From assembly GCA_003342895.1 (NCBI GenBank), contig PTFA01000081.1:2928181-2992180 (forward strand): 64,000 nucleotides of DNA, in the 5' to 3' direction. The notes beneath the pieces are model-generated. The model did no database searches. It had not been told where the DNA came from and was given only the letters and a program-made list of their open reading frames with translations. A program made the translations under genes and the position numbers. How positions within the stretch are numbered: position 1 is the stretch's first letter; each line of letters opens with the position of its first letter. Positions 49,001 through 60,700 of the stretch are shown in pieces. The stretch comes from Casuarius casuarius. Lineage: Eukaryota; Chordata; Aves; Casuariiformes; Casuariidae.

Positions 49001-52000
49001 CCTGCCACACGCAGCTCAGGGCAAGGGCATCTAGGGCTGTACACGACAGCCAGCGTGAGCAGAGGGAAGGAAGAGGGAGGCCCTGGACTGCCTCCCCTCT
49101 GCTTAGCTTTGCTGCAGCTCCTCATCCTTCTCTCTTTGATTCTGAGCTGGGGAGAGTGAGTCTAATACCAGCCAACTCACGTAAATTCCTCTAATTACAG
49201 TGCAACTTTCTTGCAAGAGAAGGATCACCTCTGACATGGCTCTCTTTAAACTACCACAAGTTCAACTGTGTAGGAATTGCATGATCTGATGATTTGTTAT
49301 TTACAATGAAAATAAAAAAACTCAAACAATCTGTAACTAAAACTAAGCTGTAGAAAACCTCTATCACAAATTAAGCCACGTAATACAANAGTTCACTGAT
49401 ACAAGTGTTATGCTTTATAGATGTGATGAGTTTCACATTGCAAATTCATGATTTTAACTTACTGCAAATACTTTANGGCAGGCAATCTCTCTTCTACCTT
49501 AAATGCTGTTGCAGCTTTAAAACCCCTGTTTCTAACCTGAGTGTTTTTCTGAGTCCTTCTGTATCTTTACCTCTTAGCTGTATTTATATTTTTTTACATT
49601 TAGCATTCCAAAAGAGTAAATAATTTTTTTTTTTTTAATTTTTGAAACTGAACTTCAAAAGACTAAGTTAAAGAGTGATGATGGGAATGGCAACTCAGAT
49701 ACANGCCTTTTCCAATAAAGGGTTATGATGAATACTCCAGATGTTCTTTTATCTTGCACCCATTGCAACCTCATCTAAGCAGTGAGGATTTTCATCTGCC
49801 ATTATCCCAAACCCTTCACCATCAATGTAACTGTTCTGAGATACAGTGGCTAACCAGATATTGCAACACAGCCCATCAGAGGAGGAGTTAACCAACTAGG
49901 AAGCCACTGTTGAATGATTCAAGACCCTCCTTTTCTTTCCGCCTAAATGGAGATGAGAGCTGTTCTTGCAGTGCTCTGAGTATCCCAGGGAGAGATCAGC
50001 AGTCAAAACCACATTTCTTTCATGTCTGTGCAGAATGTTACATGGTTTTTGAATTTCGAGCACTTTGAGGAACACAGGAAAGTCTAGAAGAAATATCAGG
50101 ACTTGACTAAGTGGAATACCTTTGAAAAGCAGTCAAATTCTTCACATCTCGTTCTCTAGTTACTGAAGACAGCACAGGATATTCATTGCTACTGCAAAGA
50201 ATCCAGAGCTCAATGCTTTTTTCTCTCTTGCTGCAGTACCTTGTAGACATGTTTTCCAGGTGGCTGAACTTGGCTGAACTCCCAGAGACATTTTTGCTTT
50301 TTGTTTTAAAAAATGTTAGTAAATTCACCATAATGTAGTCCCTGCTTGCTAAACACTTGCCTTGCCTTGCCCTACAGCACTGTCCTCACAATCCTTCCCA
50401 GTTCCACTGGACTAAATTCATGTCCTGAATACTGAAATACAAACCAGCGCTGAGAACTGATCCTGAAACTTGAATCAAACCCATATTTTCACTATATTTC
50501 TTACCTGAGGGTACGGCAGCAGTGCTGAAAGGTACAGAACCAAACATGTCTGTACTAGCAGGAAGTGACTGGGATGAAGATGGGATAAAGGCATCACCTG
50601 GAGTAGCAGGAGTCTGCAATGTAAGACAGGAATAAAACAGAATGATGACATAGCTGCTGCTGCTTCTGCAGCACACACTGTGCTGTCACACATCCTCTGT
50701 AACTCCAAAAATACAGATTTGGAGGGAAGAAATAGAAAGAAAAAAGAATGGAATGAGGTAGAAGGAAAGATGCAGTAGGAAAGAGTATAAGAACATGCTA
50801 GAGACAGAGGACAATAGAGAAAAAGAGAGAAAATGAGAGAGTCTTTGTACCAGAGGAAAAATAAAAATAACATTTGCCTGGATTACATCACATGTAAAGT
50901 ACTGACATGATTTCTTTCTCCAGAACATATAGANTTGTGATTCTAGGTGTTAGGTGACAATATGTATAAGCACCAGACCTAGACATTGACCTATGTGACA
51001 GTAAAGGTAAATGAAATATCAGCAAGATTTAAGGAAAGGTGCTTCCAATTTCATTTCAATATTCCAATATTGCTTCCAGTTAATCCATAAGACTAGAACC
51101 ATAGATTTACATTAAAGGAGAAACACAATCCAATTGAGCAATCTAAGGATGAGGAGACAGGAGATTTGACCTCTGGGCCTAGACATGCCACACAGCACCT
51201 CTGAGATCAGAGGCTGAGGACCCCACAGCGCCTCANTTTTCTCAGTATATTAGACTCCTCTACACTGAAGCTTATTGTAAGGTTCAACAGCTTAACAGGA
51301 AAATGATTCTGTTTTTACTTTATGATGGAGAAAAGCCTAACAATAAAATTTTCTTTCCCTTCAAAACAAATCCCTCCCTCCCTCTCTTTACTATTTTGCC
51401 CTTCCTTTAACAGTGGTACTGGGATACGTGCTTGGTGGAACCAAGCAGAGCTGATATATAAGGATGTAATTGGATCTTCTTGCAGAGCAATGGAGAGACA
51501 GGGAGTTCAAGACAGAATGCATCGAAGCATGCACCTCCGAAAAACACCACGGAAGGAGATCTGCAGTTCAGGTTGCATCTTACGTAACACTTAGCCCTAT
51601 ACCAGAAAAATAAAAATTGAAGATATTTTTGCACGTCATCAAGAAGTGGTGATTCCACATTCAGTTTGCTTCACTTTTATTTTCTCACAACCTAGAACTG
51701 CTTTGAAANCCTCTCTAGTGGAATGGCTGATGGCCTGAATTGTAAATGACCTCAAACACACTGAAAATAGGACAGTAGATAAGGGCAGGGTTCAGTTTTC
51801 CTGGGTACTTACTGGGGGAGAGGTTACATCAGGAGGAGTGGACATGTCCCCAAAAAGCTCTAGTTGGGTAACAGCCTGTAAAGAGAAGAAAACACTTCTT
51901 TTGAGGAGAAGAAAAGGCAAGTTAACTAGTAACAACTTGTAAACTAGTAATATTAATCCAGAAAAAGCCACACAGGCTTCAAATGCTTTGTCCCANGTGG

Positions 52001-55000
52001 AAGGAGCACATGGGTTCAACTGTAGGATTTTGGTATGGAGATCTCTACCCTAGAAAATTATTAAAGCATGAAGAAACCATACAGAATGGGACTGGTTGTA
52101 TTACTACTCCGGCCTTAACATCAGGGAGCACCAAGCATGTATTTATGGCCAGCCCTTTTCCCTGGCTCTTTTTCTAACCCCCTATTTCAAGATCTTAAAC
52201 TTAGCAGCAGACTGTGAAATGAGAAAGGATACAGAACGGAAGAGTTTTAAAATGCTGCTTGATTTCCCCTTCCCCATGGGAAGGGTGTGACCTGGATACA
52301 TGAACTTGAAGGAGAAGGCACAACTGGGTTATTATAAGTTTGTAGCTCTACATTTAGCTCATGCTAGACATGTTTTCTCAGGGCATCCTTCAGTTTGATC
52401 TCAAAACAGGTCACCCATACAGGTCTCNCTCAACTGCACCAGAAGGGAAAAATCACTTTCATAATAACGAACACCTTGAGTGGCTGCATAATCAAAGCTC
52501 CTTCACATGTTCTAGAGTAAAATTGCTCTCCTCCACCCATTAGGTGGTCACCTGCCAAACTATTGGGATAAAAATCCTTGTATTTTGACTTTAAATTAGC
52601 ATTAAATTTTAATTAAGTTTAATGTAACAGTCCAAAGGACCCATGTAAGGACACAATGCTCAGAGTGGCTCCTATTTCACAGGGTCCATTTCAGTACAGC
52701 TTGACTTCCGAAACTCTGGTATTGTAGCCATTATTTTAACAAACATTGCTGATTAAGGCCCTGAGCGCTTTCAGTATAGGAACAGTTACAAAGCATGGCC
52801 AGTCTTCACAGTTAGAAATCAGCAGCTCATGGCTGAACGATAAGGATAGGAATAACCACAGGGGCTGTGCACGGGCATGTACAAATCCAGGTGGAAGGCA
52901 NCAAAGGCAGCAGTACGCCCAGGAATGATGTCCCCTCCGGCACCGTGCTCTCCCCCAGTGCCACTCTGCATCTGCAAGTCGGCTCAGCTGGAGTCCAGGG
53001 CGAGTAAAGCATCCTTCTAGCTCCACAGCAAATGTAAAAGCCGCCTACCTTCTCTACCAGGGTGGCTATCACAAGAAAGCTGTGACAGGAACTCAGTGAG
53101 TACTCTTTCTTCACTACTTTTCTCTCCTGTTTACATGTTTTCCTTCTTCCCTGCATCATGGTCAATCATGCCCATCCATACAGGAAGCCAGAACTCTTGA
53201 CAGGAATGAGATTTGATGCACATTTTAATTCTGTTCATTGCGTCTCCTATCCAACTTTGCAACCCCTCAATTGCATATACAGGCTTGAAATTCGGTCGAG
53301 TCTTGAACTGCAAATGTAGCCAACACTTAGCCCTTTGGATAATAACTGTGCTGGCTGATCGATCTTACAAAGCGGGAGGATAGCCCCAAAATTTTTTCCA
53401 TAAATGATCTTTTAAAAAATAAGACCGTCATTCAAAACAGAATAATTTTAAAGGCTTATATATTTTCGCAATCCAACCTCTGTACCTGTTTACAGAAGCA
53501 ATGTTACAGTCACTTAGACCTTGAATTTGTCTANCAGATTGGATAATTCTCAGCTTTATGTCTAACAATGTACCTAGGGAAGAATTATTTCACATTTCCT
53601 CACATCAGGTATTGTATTAAATAGATCACATTGCTTTAGAGNTATGACAATATATTTTCTTCTTATGGGCCTATATATCCCTGCAAGTATCTGCTTGCAA
53701 ATGGAAGAAAGAAGAAAATCCACATTTTTTTTTCAAGGCACACTAATTCTTTTGTGCTTTAATAAAAGACTGCTAGAAGTAGCCTCTGGGGGAAGGCGGG
53801 GGGGGACTTGCTTCTGCATTGCGTTCATATGCACTAGCCATGCATTGGTAAAGCTGCCTAGAAAAGCTGGAACAATGATAACAGCAGCTCTCTTTAAGTA
53901 ACCATTTCAGGCCTCCTTATGCCACTAATGACTCAAGAGGTGCCAGGTGACACCAAGGCTGCTCTCTTTTCACTTTTAAGGTTTTTACAGAGCCTTCCTC
54001 AGTCTTTGCCCCTCTGGCTTGCCAAAAACAGGACGNGTCCTCGGGAGGATGCCCTGAGCCACAGCTCCCCCGGCACCTCCTTCCCTCCGTGCGGGAGGAG
54101 GAAAGCACACCAGAGCGGATATTCGAGGAAAGGGCACATGTGGTTACACGGACTAAGAGGAAGCATCTGTAAAGTTCGATTTTTTATGGAAAAAAAATGT
54201 CATGCAGCATTTCATATCCATACTGAAAATTGATAGTGAATATACTTTTGAGCTCAAAATTATATGGCATGTAGTTGAAAGGTGGCAAGTCAAATCTCTA
54301 TGCTTCAGTAACTCTGTAAAATGGGAATAATAATACTTTTCAAAGTGCTTCNAGGTGATGGATCTCTGGAAATTCTTTGCAGATATAATTCCAATAGGGC
54401 TCCTGAGAGGCACTCTGGGGAAGGGCTTCTGAACAGAGCAATATGAAACCCAATTTCACTACTTACTGTAATAAACCCTTGTTCACAATATTCCCTACTG
54501 AAAAGCAGTATGTTTACAGGGGAATTATTTCTGGAACTTTATATGCAACAGGAGCTACAGAACTATGTCAGAGAACGTAAANAGAAATTTAGTGGGAACA
54601 CAACTTCGCCATTCATTTACTAGNGGCAGCCTTAAGCAGCAACACTTAAGCAGCAACAGCAGTTTTTAAATCCCAAACAGTTCAGGTCTGCTATTCTGTA
54701 ATCTAGTTTGTTTCTAAAATCCACTTCTCGGCCTGTATAGATTAATGCAACTCCTCTTACATAAATGTAGTTTTATCCACCTGTAATATTTGAGATTCTG
54801 GCAACCAATTAGTTACTGTTTATTTTTGTGATCTCACTACAGAACTGCATTCACCCAGTTTTTAATTATTCAGATCTGATATTAACCACGTTCCAGTGAA
54901 GTTAATCTCAAACTGAACATTTTCAAATTGCACTAATCCTATAGGTGATTTCATCTATATTTCCTTAAAATATTTGTAGTGTGACAACCTTACCTGAGTG

Positions 55001-55050
55001 ACTGAAACAAGATTTTCATCAATGTCCAGCAATAAGTTTCCATTCTGCAG
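45986..55050 (-). CDS. DAB1: DAB1, C-terminal coding exons (partial; adaptor of Reelin signalling)
   Basis: Disabled-1 is a cytoplasmic adaptor that binds NPxY motifs of VLDLR/ApoER2 through its PTB domain and is tyrosine-phosphorylated on Reelin binding. Six 3' coding exons are present: 54994-55050 (cassette), 51813-51875, 50505-50613, 47973-48521, 47008-47135 and 45986-46069. Phases are compatible and the total is 990 bp (329 codons plus TAG; 310 without the cassette). The sequence follows human DAB1 from [16 protein letters not shown] to SPQxGS almost residue by residue. This half is a Pro/Gln/Ser-rich, mostly disordered tail. It includes [29 protein letters not shown], an acidic [11 protein letters not shown] and a DPF motif near the end. 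The human repeat GEPSGEPSGD is single here (GEPTGD). The PTB domain and tyrosine cluster lie beyond 64000. Confidence 0.96.
47008..47135 (-). CDS. DAB1: DAB1 penultimate coding exon ([12 protein letters not shown] to SEEQEA)
   Basis: A 128-bp exon. Acceptor TTGTTTAG, donor GGCT|GTGAGTA. Encodes [39 protein letters not shown] and QEA. If the following intron were retained, the protein would end a few residues on (VSSNKVSKY). Confidence 0.96.
47973..48521 (-). CDS. DAB1: DAB1 large C-terminal exon ([11 protein letters not shown] to STTPSTNS)
   Basis: A 549-bp exon encoding about 183 residues: [17 protein letters not shown], the Gln/Pro-rich middle, [53 protein letters not shown] and the acidic [11 protein letters not shown]. 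Acceptor TTTGAAG, donor TCAC|GTGAGTA. Fully open and close to human DAB1. Confidence 0.97.
50261..50280. repeat. Perfect 10-bp tandem duplication
   Basis: TGGCTGAACT twice in a row, inside the DAB1 intron. Confidence 0.85.
50505..50613 (-). CDS. DAB1: DAB1 exon encoding [15 protein letters not shown] to AAVPSG
   Basis: A 109-bp exon. Acceptor ACATTGCAG, donor TCAG|GTAAGAA, ending one base into a Gly codon. It differs from human only at a few positions ([12 protein letters not shown] versus QTLPASADVFSS). A long pyrimidine-rich run lies 108-230 bases upstream on the sense strand. Confidence 0.95.
50721..50843 (-). promoter_or_regulatory. Long pyrimidine-rich run upstream of a DAB1 exon
   Basis: On the sense (minus) strand about 120 bases are dominated by T and C, 108-230 nt upstream of the acceptor of the exon at 50505-50613. 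Such runs can bind PTB-type splicing regulators. It may also be simple low-complexity DNA. Confidence 0.35.
51813..51875 (-). CDS. DAB1: DAB1 exon encoding [20 protein letters not shown](P)
   Basis: A 63-bp exon, 21 codons, phase 0 at both ends. Acceptor CTCTTTACAG, donor CCA|GTAAGTA. It matches human DAB1 with a single Ile-to-Val change. Confidence 0.95.
54284..54353 (+). repeat. MIR-family SINE fragment
   Basis: GCTTCAGTAACTCTGTAAAA, then TGGGAATAATAATACTT and CAAAGTGCTT, closely follows the MIR core (CCTCAGTTTCCTCATCTGTA, then AAATGGGGATAATAATACCT). It lies antisense to DAB1 in the intron before the AVTQ exon. Confidence 0.65.
54631..54658. repeat. Perfect 14-bp tandem duplication
   Basis: CTTAAGCAGCAACA twice in a row, followed by a further GCAG. 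Located 336 bases beyond the donor of the cassette exon. Confidence 0.9.
54994..55050 (-). CDS. DAB1: DAB1 57-bp in-frame cassette exon (19 residues)
   Basis: Encodes [19 protein letters not shown] between GCTTTGCAG and CAG|GTAAGG. It is phase 0 on both sides, so it can be skipped cleanly. It is absent from the usual 555- and 588-residue mammalian proteins. Chick DAB1 splice forms with an insert of about this kind have been described (as I recall, the early retinal isoform), which supports a real alternative exon. The AG eight to nine bases inside the chosen border is a second CAG, so a start six bases later is possible. Confidence 0.75.
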
Positions 55051-55059
55051 CTGCAAAGC

Positions 55060-55101
55060 ATGATTTATGAAATGAAATGAATGATTTATGAAAATGACAT
55101 G
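55060..55101. repeat. Imperfect 21-bp tandem duplication next to the cassette-exon acceptor
   Basis: Two units beginning ATGATTTATGAAATGAAATG and ATGATTTATGAAAATGACAT lie 10-51 bases upstream of the cassette exon on the sense strand. They therefore form the branch-point and pyrimidine-tract region. Confidence 0.7.
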
Positions 55102-55407
55102 AATTTCTGCGCATGAAAATGATAACCTCCATAATTATTGACTTCGCTACTGAAATGAAAACCCTTTCAATCTTGCAGTGAGCAGAGAGAGAAAATCCCA
55201 TAGTCAAAATGGTGAATTTGAGTGCCACTAGGATATGAGGCAAATATACACTTTGTGCTAAATCTAAGCGACTGGTGTATAAGGCAACGTCAACACTTGA
55301 ATTATAGTTCACTCTTTTAGGTATTTATGAATTCGGAACTAAACATACATACTGAGGCCTAATCCTATGTACCTTAATGAAACTTTTCAGTAGTTTCGTG
55401 GGGGAGG

Positions 55408-55445
55408 AAAAAAAAAAAAAAAAGAAAAAAGAAAGAAGAAAGAGG
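55408..55445. repeat. Homopurine A-rich run (pyrimidine-rich on the DAB1 sense strand)
   Basis: An uninterrupted A run followed by AAAG units. On the sense strand it is a T/C tract 358-395 bases upstream of the cassette exon. Confidence 0.85.
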
Positions 55446-56229
55446 CCTTAACATCCTCAGAGGAAAACAAAAATTATATTTTGGACAAGAAAAGCTCAAA
55501 AAATAAGCATCTGCAGCAAAATACACCTTTCACTTAACCAGAACTATAACATTAGTGTAAACATATTTGAGATGAGTATCTTCTTTCCATAGCAACTTTC
55601 AAAATTACTAATNTAAGTTAATTCAAGTTATATTGAAATCTGCAAATTTAGTTTGTGTGTCTGNGTATATACAGCTGTGTATGAGCACCCTGTGCTTGCA
55701 CACGTACACATACATATACATAACAAATTATTACTTAAGTATCCTCAGAATGTTAAATCCCAGATAACATTTACCAAAGTGTACAGGACTTTATTTCTTA
55801 AGAAATAAGCACAAATAGGAGAGCAAGTTATCAAAAGTCAAATCTTGGATGACTAGCTGAGAAGCTTCATACAAATTTACCAGCCATTAATCCAACGGCA
55901 TCTTAAACAAGAAGCTAAAAATTCCCAGAAAGAGCCTAAAATGTTTCCTGCTCCCTCCCCAATCTTATCATGTATCTTGAAAAACAGAGAGAGAGGAGAA
56001 AAAAAAAGAAAAGACTGGCAAAAAGCAAAGCTAGGAGAAGAAAATGTCATTGCACACAAGCAGGGAAGGACCCAGCGCCGTCTCCTCTCAGAGCACAGCG
56101 CTCTTGAAGTGTCCCCCCAGCCCCAGGTAGGGGAAGCGTGAAAAACTGCTGAGCCCCTTTGTTCAAAGAACTCCACAGATCTTGAAAATATTCCTCAGAT
56201 CACACCAGAAAGGTTGACACCTTCAGGAA

Positions 56230-56740
56230 CCTTGGTTTTGACCGGTAACTTATCATTTTTTGCCTGGACATCCCTCGCTGAACCGGCTCCCCGGTCCCTG
56301 AGCCGGGGGACATGCTGCCGCCCCGCAGCCGGCTCCGGGCTCGGTCGCGGCCCCCAGACACCCCGACGGCACCGGGAAACCCCGGGAAGAAGAGCGGCGG
56401 CTCAGCACAGAGCAAACACGTCCGCAGCCTTCAGCGGACCATTAGCAATTCCCACCTGCGCCGCAGCNGGACCTCGCAGGAAACATTTGCCCAACATGTC
56501 ACGGCACATCCCCAAGTGCCCAATTACCACGGAAACGTCTGAACCAGCTCATGTTCTGCATCACGCGCTGCNGAGGAGACACGTCCTACGGGTGACACGC
56601 TCGTGTCTATCGGAGCACGGAGGAGCCTCCAACAGCAACTGCGCTGGGGCTGCGGCTCGGCTACAGCAGGCAGCGTTGGGCCCTCCGAGCCCGCCGCTGC
56701 CAAGGCTTTCCGATACGGCGCGGTTAGCCTTCCCCACTCA
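56230..56740. promoter_or_regulatory. Intragenic CpG island in a DAB1 intron; candidate internal promoter
   Basis: By hand count, about 44 CpG dinucleotides occur in 56281-56740 (near one per 10 bp) at roughly 60% GC. That gives an observed/expected ratio near 1, against a CpG-poor AT-rich background on both sides. Contains GC boxes and a 7-bp inverted repeat, CCGGCTC (56283-56289) with GAGCCGG (56300-56306). It lies about 1.2 kb upstream of the 57-bp DAB1 cassette exon. It may be a promoter for a short DAB1 transcript or a noncoding RNA. The long open frame on the plus strand here (56214-56810) is explained by GC content. Confidence 0.65.
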
Positions 56741-57708
56741 AGGCAGCAATCCTCTCCCTAGTGCATCATCTAAAGTAACCAGAAGCCTGGAAAGATGCTC
56801 GGTTCCTTGATCTTCCCGCAGAATTGCTGCCTGTGGAGCTCTCCACGTAGCGGTGTAAAAGCTGTCTTTCAATATTCAGAAATGCATCTCCTGTAATAAG
56901 AAAACACCCTCGCAGCTTAGTCAGCCNGGAACGCACAAGTCGCTTGCGCCCGGCTGTATAGACGGAGGCGGAGGAAAGAGTATTAATCCTTGTATGCTGG
57001 TGGCATTAAAGCTTATAATGAAAGCTCCATGTCTCTATACAGCATGTGAGACATATTGTAAATCTTTTAAGCATGAAATATGTAAATCTGGCATCTTAAA
57101 GCAGCAAGGAGCTTTTTAAACCACTCCAGCCAGTAATGAAATTCCTTGCGACACTTCTCATTATTCCATAAAGCGAAACACGCTATCCAAGAGTTGGGAA
57201 AAAAACCATGAGAAATACAGAAGCAATGATAAGATGCAAGTAAACTGCAGCATTTATATCCCTAAATAGAAAATGATTTGCCTCCACTACAGTTTTCCCA
57301 TTGACTGCAAAAGACCCCAAGAAAGTAACATTTTTCTAAGCAATGCAAAAGTTTAGGTTTAAAGGAAAAATCGAAGACNGGCCTATTGCTTTCATGAGAC
57401 CATAAAGCACCTTGCTCTTTTCACTGCTGTATCTAACAAGCCAGCACATTCAACTTCTGTTACTCCGTCTGGTTTTAGTAAAAGCAATGGATCTACATCG
57501 ATTCATAACAGGAGAAAACCCCCTTAATACTTCTACATTTTTGTAAGTGAGCTGATAAAAAGTGTCTCACAAAGCACGGCAGTGAAATCTCAGGGACTGA
57601 AGAAAAGATGGTGCTCGAAAAGAATGAAAAATAGCACACAGTAATTATCTTGTACCCTGGTATAGAGCTCAGCAAGTTAAAAAGAGTATAGTACGATAAT
57701 AAATATAG

Positions 57709-57740
57709 TAATTAAGCAGCAATTAGTAATTAACCTTTGA
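57709..57740. promoter_or_regulatory. Cluster of homeodomain-type motifs (possible enhancer)
   Basis: TAATTA at 57709-57714, CAATTA at 57720-57725 and TAATTA at 57727-57732, then CTTTGA (TCF/LEF core) at 57735-57740. An octamer ATTTGCAT is at 57859-57866. Motif clustering only. No conservation data are available. Confidence 0.3.
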
Positions 57741-60700
57741 GTTGGGTGTTACCTATTCAAACCTTTTAGGGCAGCAGAGGAATTAAACTTGGCCTCGCGC
57801 ATTCTGGGTGAGTGCCATTAGATAAAAGAGGGACCATCCGACCATGCTGCTTCTCTTCATTTGCATTCCCTTTTTCTAACATGCACCTTCCACTGAAAGT
57901 TCAACAACGAGTCAAGTGGTTAATGTGAAAACTAAAGATCTGGGGTTATTTTAGTTGAAAATTTAAATACTTTTGGCTATGAATTTTAAATATTTTTTCT
58001 GATGATTCAAACCATTCATTTAGGTCAGTGACTAAACCAAAGCTTCAGTTATTTGCACAACCGATACACAACAAATATTGATATTACTATGAGCTCCGTG
58101 AGCTCTATGTAATTTATTAACTAAAATTCATTAAAAAATTATTAGAACTACAATTACAGAGCAAGCCAGAAGCACGAACAAAATGATGATCAGTCAAACC
58201 ATATCTATTAGGTTGAGACGCACTGAAAATATCCAACAGACGTACTGTTTTCCCTGAAAACTACTGTCACCTTAATAGAATAGCATGATAACTAAACACA
58301 AAGAATCGTTCAATTCCTTCTTGACTAAAGTCAAAACACTGTGGAACATGGGCATAAAGAAAAAATTGTCAAATATCATCAATACCTTTGCAACCTTAAT
58401 CTCCTGTTGTTGATGATCACACCTAAAGGTGCCCCAAAGCCGGCCCTTTCCCAGCTGCAGAGGCAGCTGCAGTCACCCTGCTATTGCCAGCCCAGATTTA
58501 CACAGGTAGGGCTGAGCAGAACATTTTAGTGGTGAGGCTGCTGTGAACTTTTTGGACATGTTCTCAAATGCTGCAAGCCACATTAGCTCCCCAGACTGCC
58601 ATAAAACTACACTGATTGCAAACATGCACTATTTGATCCAAAAGATATGCATTTGGGCATCAATCACTTACATAAGGTTCAATTCAAGTGCCCAGAATTC
58701 TGCAGGAACCTGCCATTGAAAGTTTCTCTGTTTAGTTTAATAGGATAATCCTTAGTTTTAAATGGTCAGGAGCATTTTTCTTCGGGTAGCTCTTTTTTTG
58801 TGCATTTTTCTCTGAAGTAGGAAACCCAAGCCCTGATGTGTGTAAGATGCAATCAAATATAGGGTAACCTTGAGCTTCATCTCATTCACAAACCGCCCTA
58901 TTTCCTTTGCTTGTTCCCTGGGAACTGCTCGATGTGCTGGTAAAAAATGCTGTTGTTAGTCAATACTGTGCAACTAAGGAGGTGGTAAGTTTAAGAGTAA
59001 TTGACATAGTAGACAGCTGAGAAATGTTTGAGCAAACTGCTTTGCTGTTACTTGCTAGTTTCCTTTAAATTAAAGATATCTTTAGATAATTAAAGCATAT
59101 ATGTACTCGTCTGTTTTCTCTTCTCATTTGAGAGNAACTTAATTCTGAATTCTCTGGGTACCTTAGATATTTACTTTCATAGGAAATNGTATTTAAAATG
59201 TTTCAAGTAGCAGTTTTCTCTGGCAGACTCTAATCAATCGAGCATCCATACAGTTGACTACTGCCTGGGTACCTAATAACTTCTTTCTCTCTCAGCTTAT
59301 TCTTTCAGAGTGAGAAGAGGGGGGAGAAAAAAAAAAAAACACACTGGAAGCTGTTTCCTAGGTAGGTATTTTCTTACAGAAAGGGCAGTTTCTTTGCTCC
59401 AGTTTAGAGTCGGAGCCCTGCTGCTTCTGGGCAGCTCAGCATCCAAGATGATTAACGCTGGCGCNGAGGTGCCGGCCCTGCTGTCCCTGCCCCATGCCTT
59501 GCCCAGACCCCCGCCTGAGCTTGGGGAGCACTGTATACACTGGGCACATCATGCACATTTAAAAGAAATGCTACAGGTTAAGATTCATTACCTCTAAAAA
59601 TTATCTATTAATAATGGATTAATTCTAACATCTAACCCTCCAGACTGTTGGAAATCAGATTCTGAATGCAGATCAATAGCTTTTTATATGTATCCTTATT
59701 TGCCCAAACCCTTTCTAATGCAAGACCAGTTCCTTCCTAGCAGCACGTACTATTACATTTTCAGAATAAACACTGCTTCTCAAGGTTTGCTTTCCCTTTT
59801 TAGCAAAATACCTGACATTTCCACAAATATTGTCTGTGGTGAATGTAAATATCATTTCCCTCTGGTAATATGCTTAACAATAAAGAAATGTTAACAAATG
59901 GTTGAATGAGAAAAACATACATTTACGGTATCTAAATCGATCTCCGGAGCACAAAATAAGACAAATATAACTCCAACCGAAAAACACCATCACCACCAAC
60001 AAACCCCTCCACCACTGGATTATGAAAAAAGTTCTCTACGGCATAAACGTACAACATCAGGAAATTTCACTCAGGGAACTACCTTTTCATCGTAACAACA
60101 ATTTATTGCACACANCAGGAAAAACATCCAACCATCCTTTGAATAAGATATAGGCAAATGACACAAATAAGAATACCTGTAAGAAAGTACAGACAGATCA
60201 CACTGAAAAGAGGTCTCCGTGGGAGGNAAGTCTAGATAAGCAATAGGGGTAGACATCAGAAGCAGAAAGGGAGCAGGAGAAAACAAAGTCAAACTGTGAC
60301 TGATAACAGTCAATTACATGCATTATACTTCTGCAAAAGGAAATACTAGAAATAATACTGCATCTGTGGAAAAGAAATTGAATTATTTTTCTCCAAGAAA
60401 GACTGGTTGCAACTAGTAACGCTGCCTTTATGACAGCCATTTATCATTTTTTTCTTCCTATTTGTCAAAGCAGCTCTAAAATTAAAGCAATGTGAACAAG
60501 TTCTACTCTTACTTCTTAATATGTCTAGTGCTATATTTAAATCAAGAAGAGGTACAGCATCTTATATATGTTGTTACTTCATGTTTCCTCTTACTCAAGA
60601 TTTTGCTGGAATTTGTATCTTGAAGAGATTAAGATTACGATGAGGACAAGTGTCTTACATTTAAATAAAACCCCAGACTACATCAAGCTGATATATCTTT

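Larger units (their letters stand above)
46070..54993 (-). other. DAB1 introns between the 3' coding exons
   Basis: Introns from the 3' end are about 938, 837, 1983, 1199 and 3118 bp. They contain a MIR-like fragment (54284-54353), a 14-bp tandem duplication, a 10-bp tandem duplication and pyrimidine-rich runs. No other exon of DAB1 or of another gene was recognised. Confidence 0.8.

Noticed and set aside
56214..56810. 198-codon open frame on the plus strand over the CpG island
   Set aside because: High GC removes stop codons by chance. The translation is Arg/Pro/Ser/Ala-rich without a recognisable domain, and it lies in a DAB1 intron.
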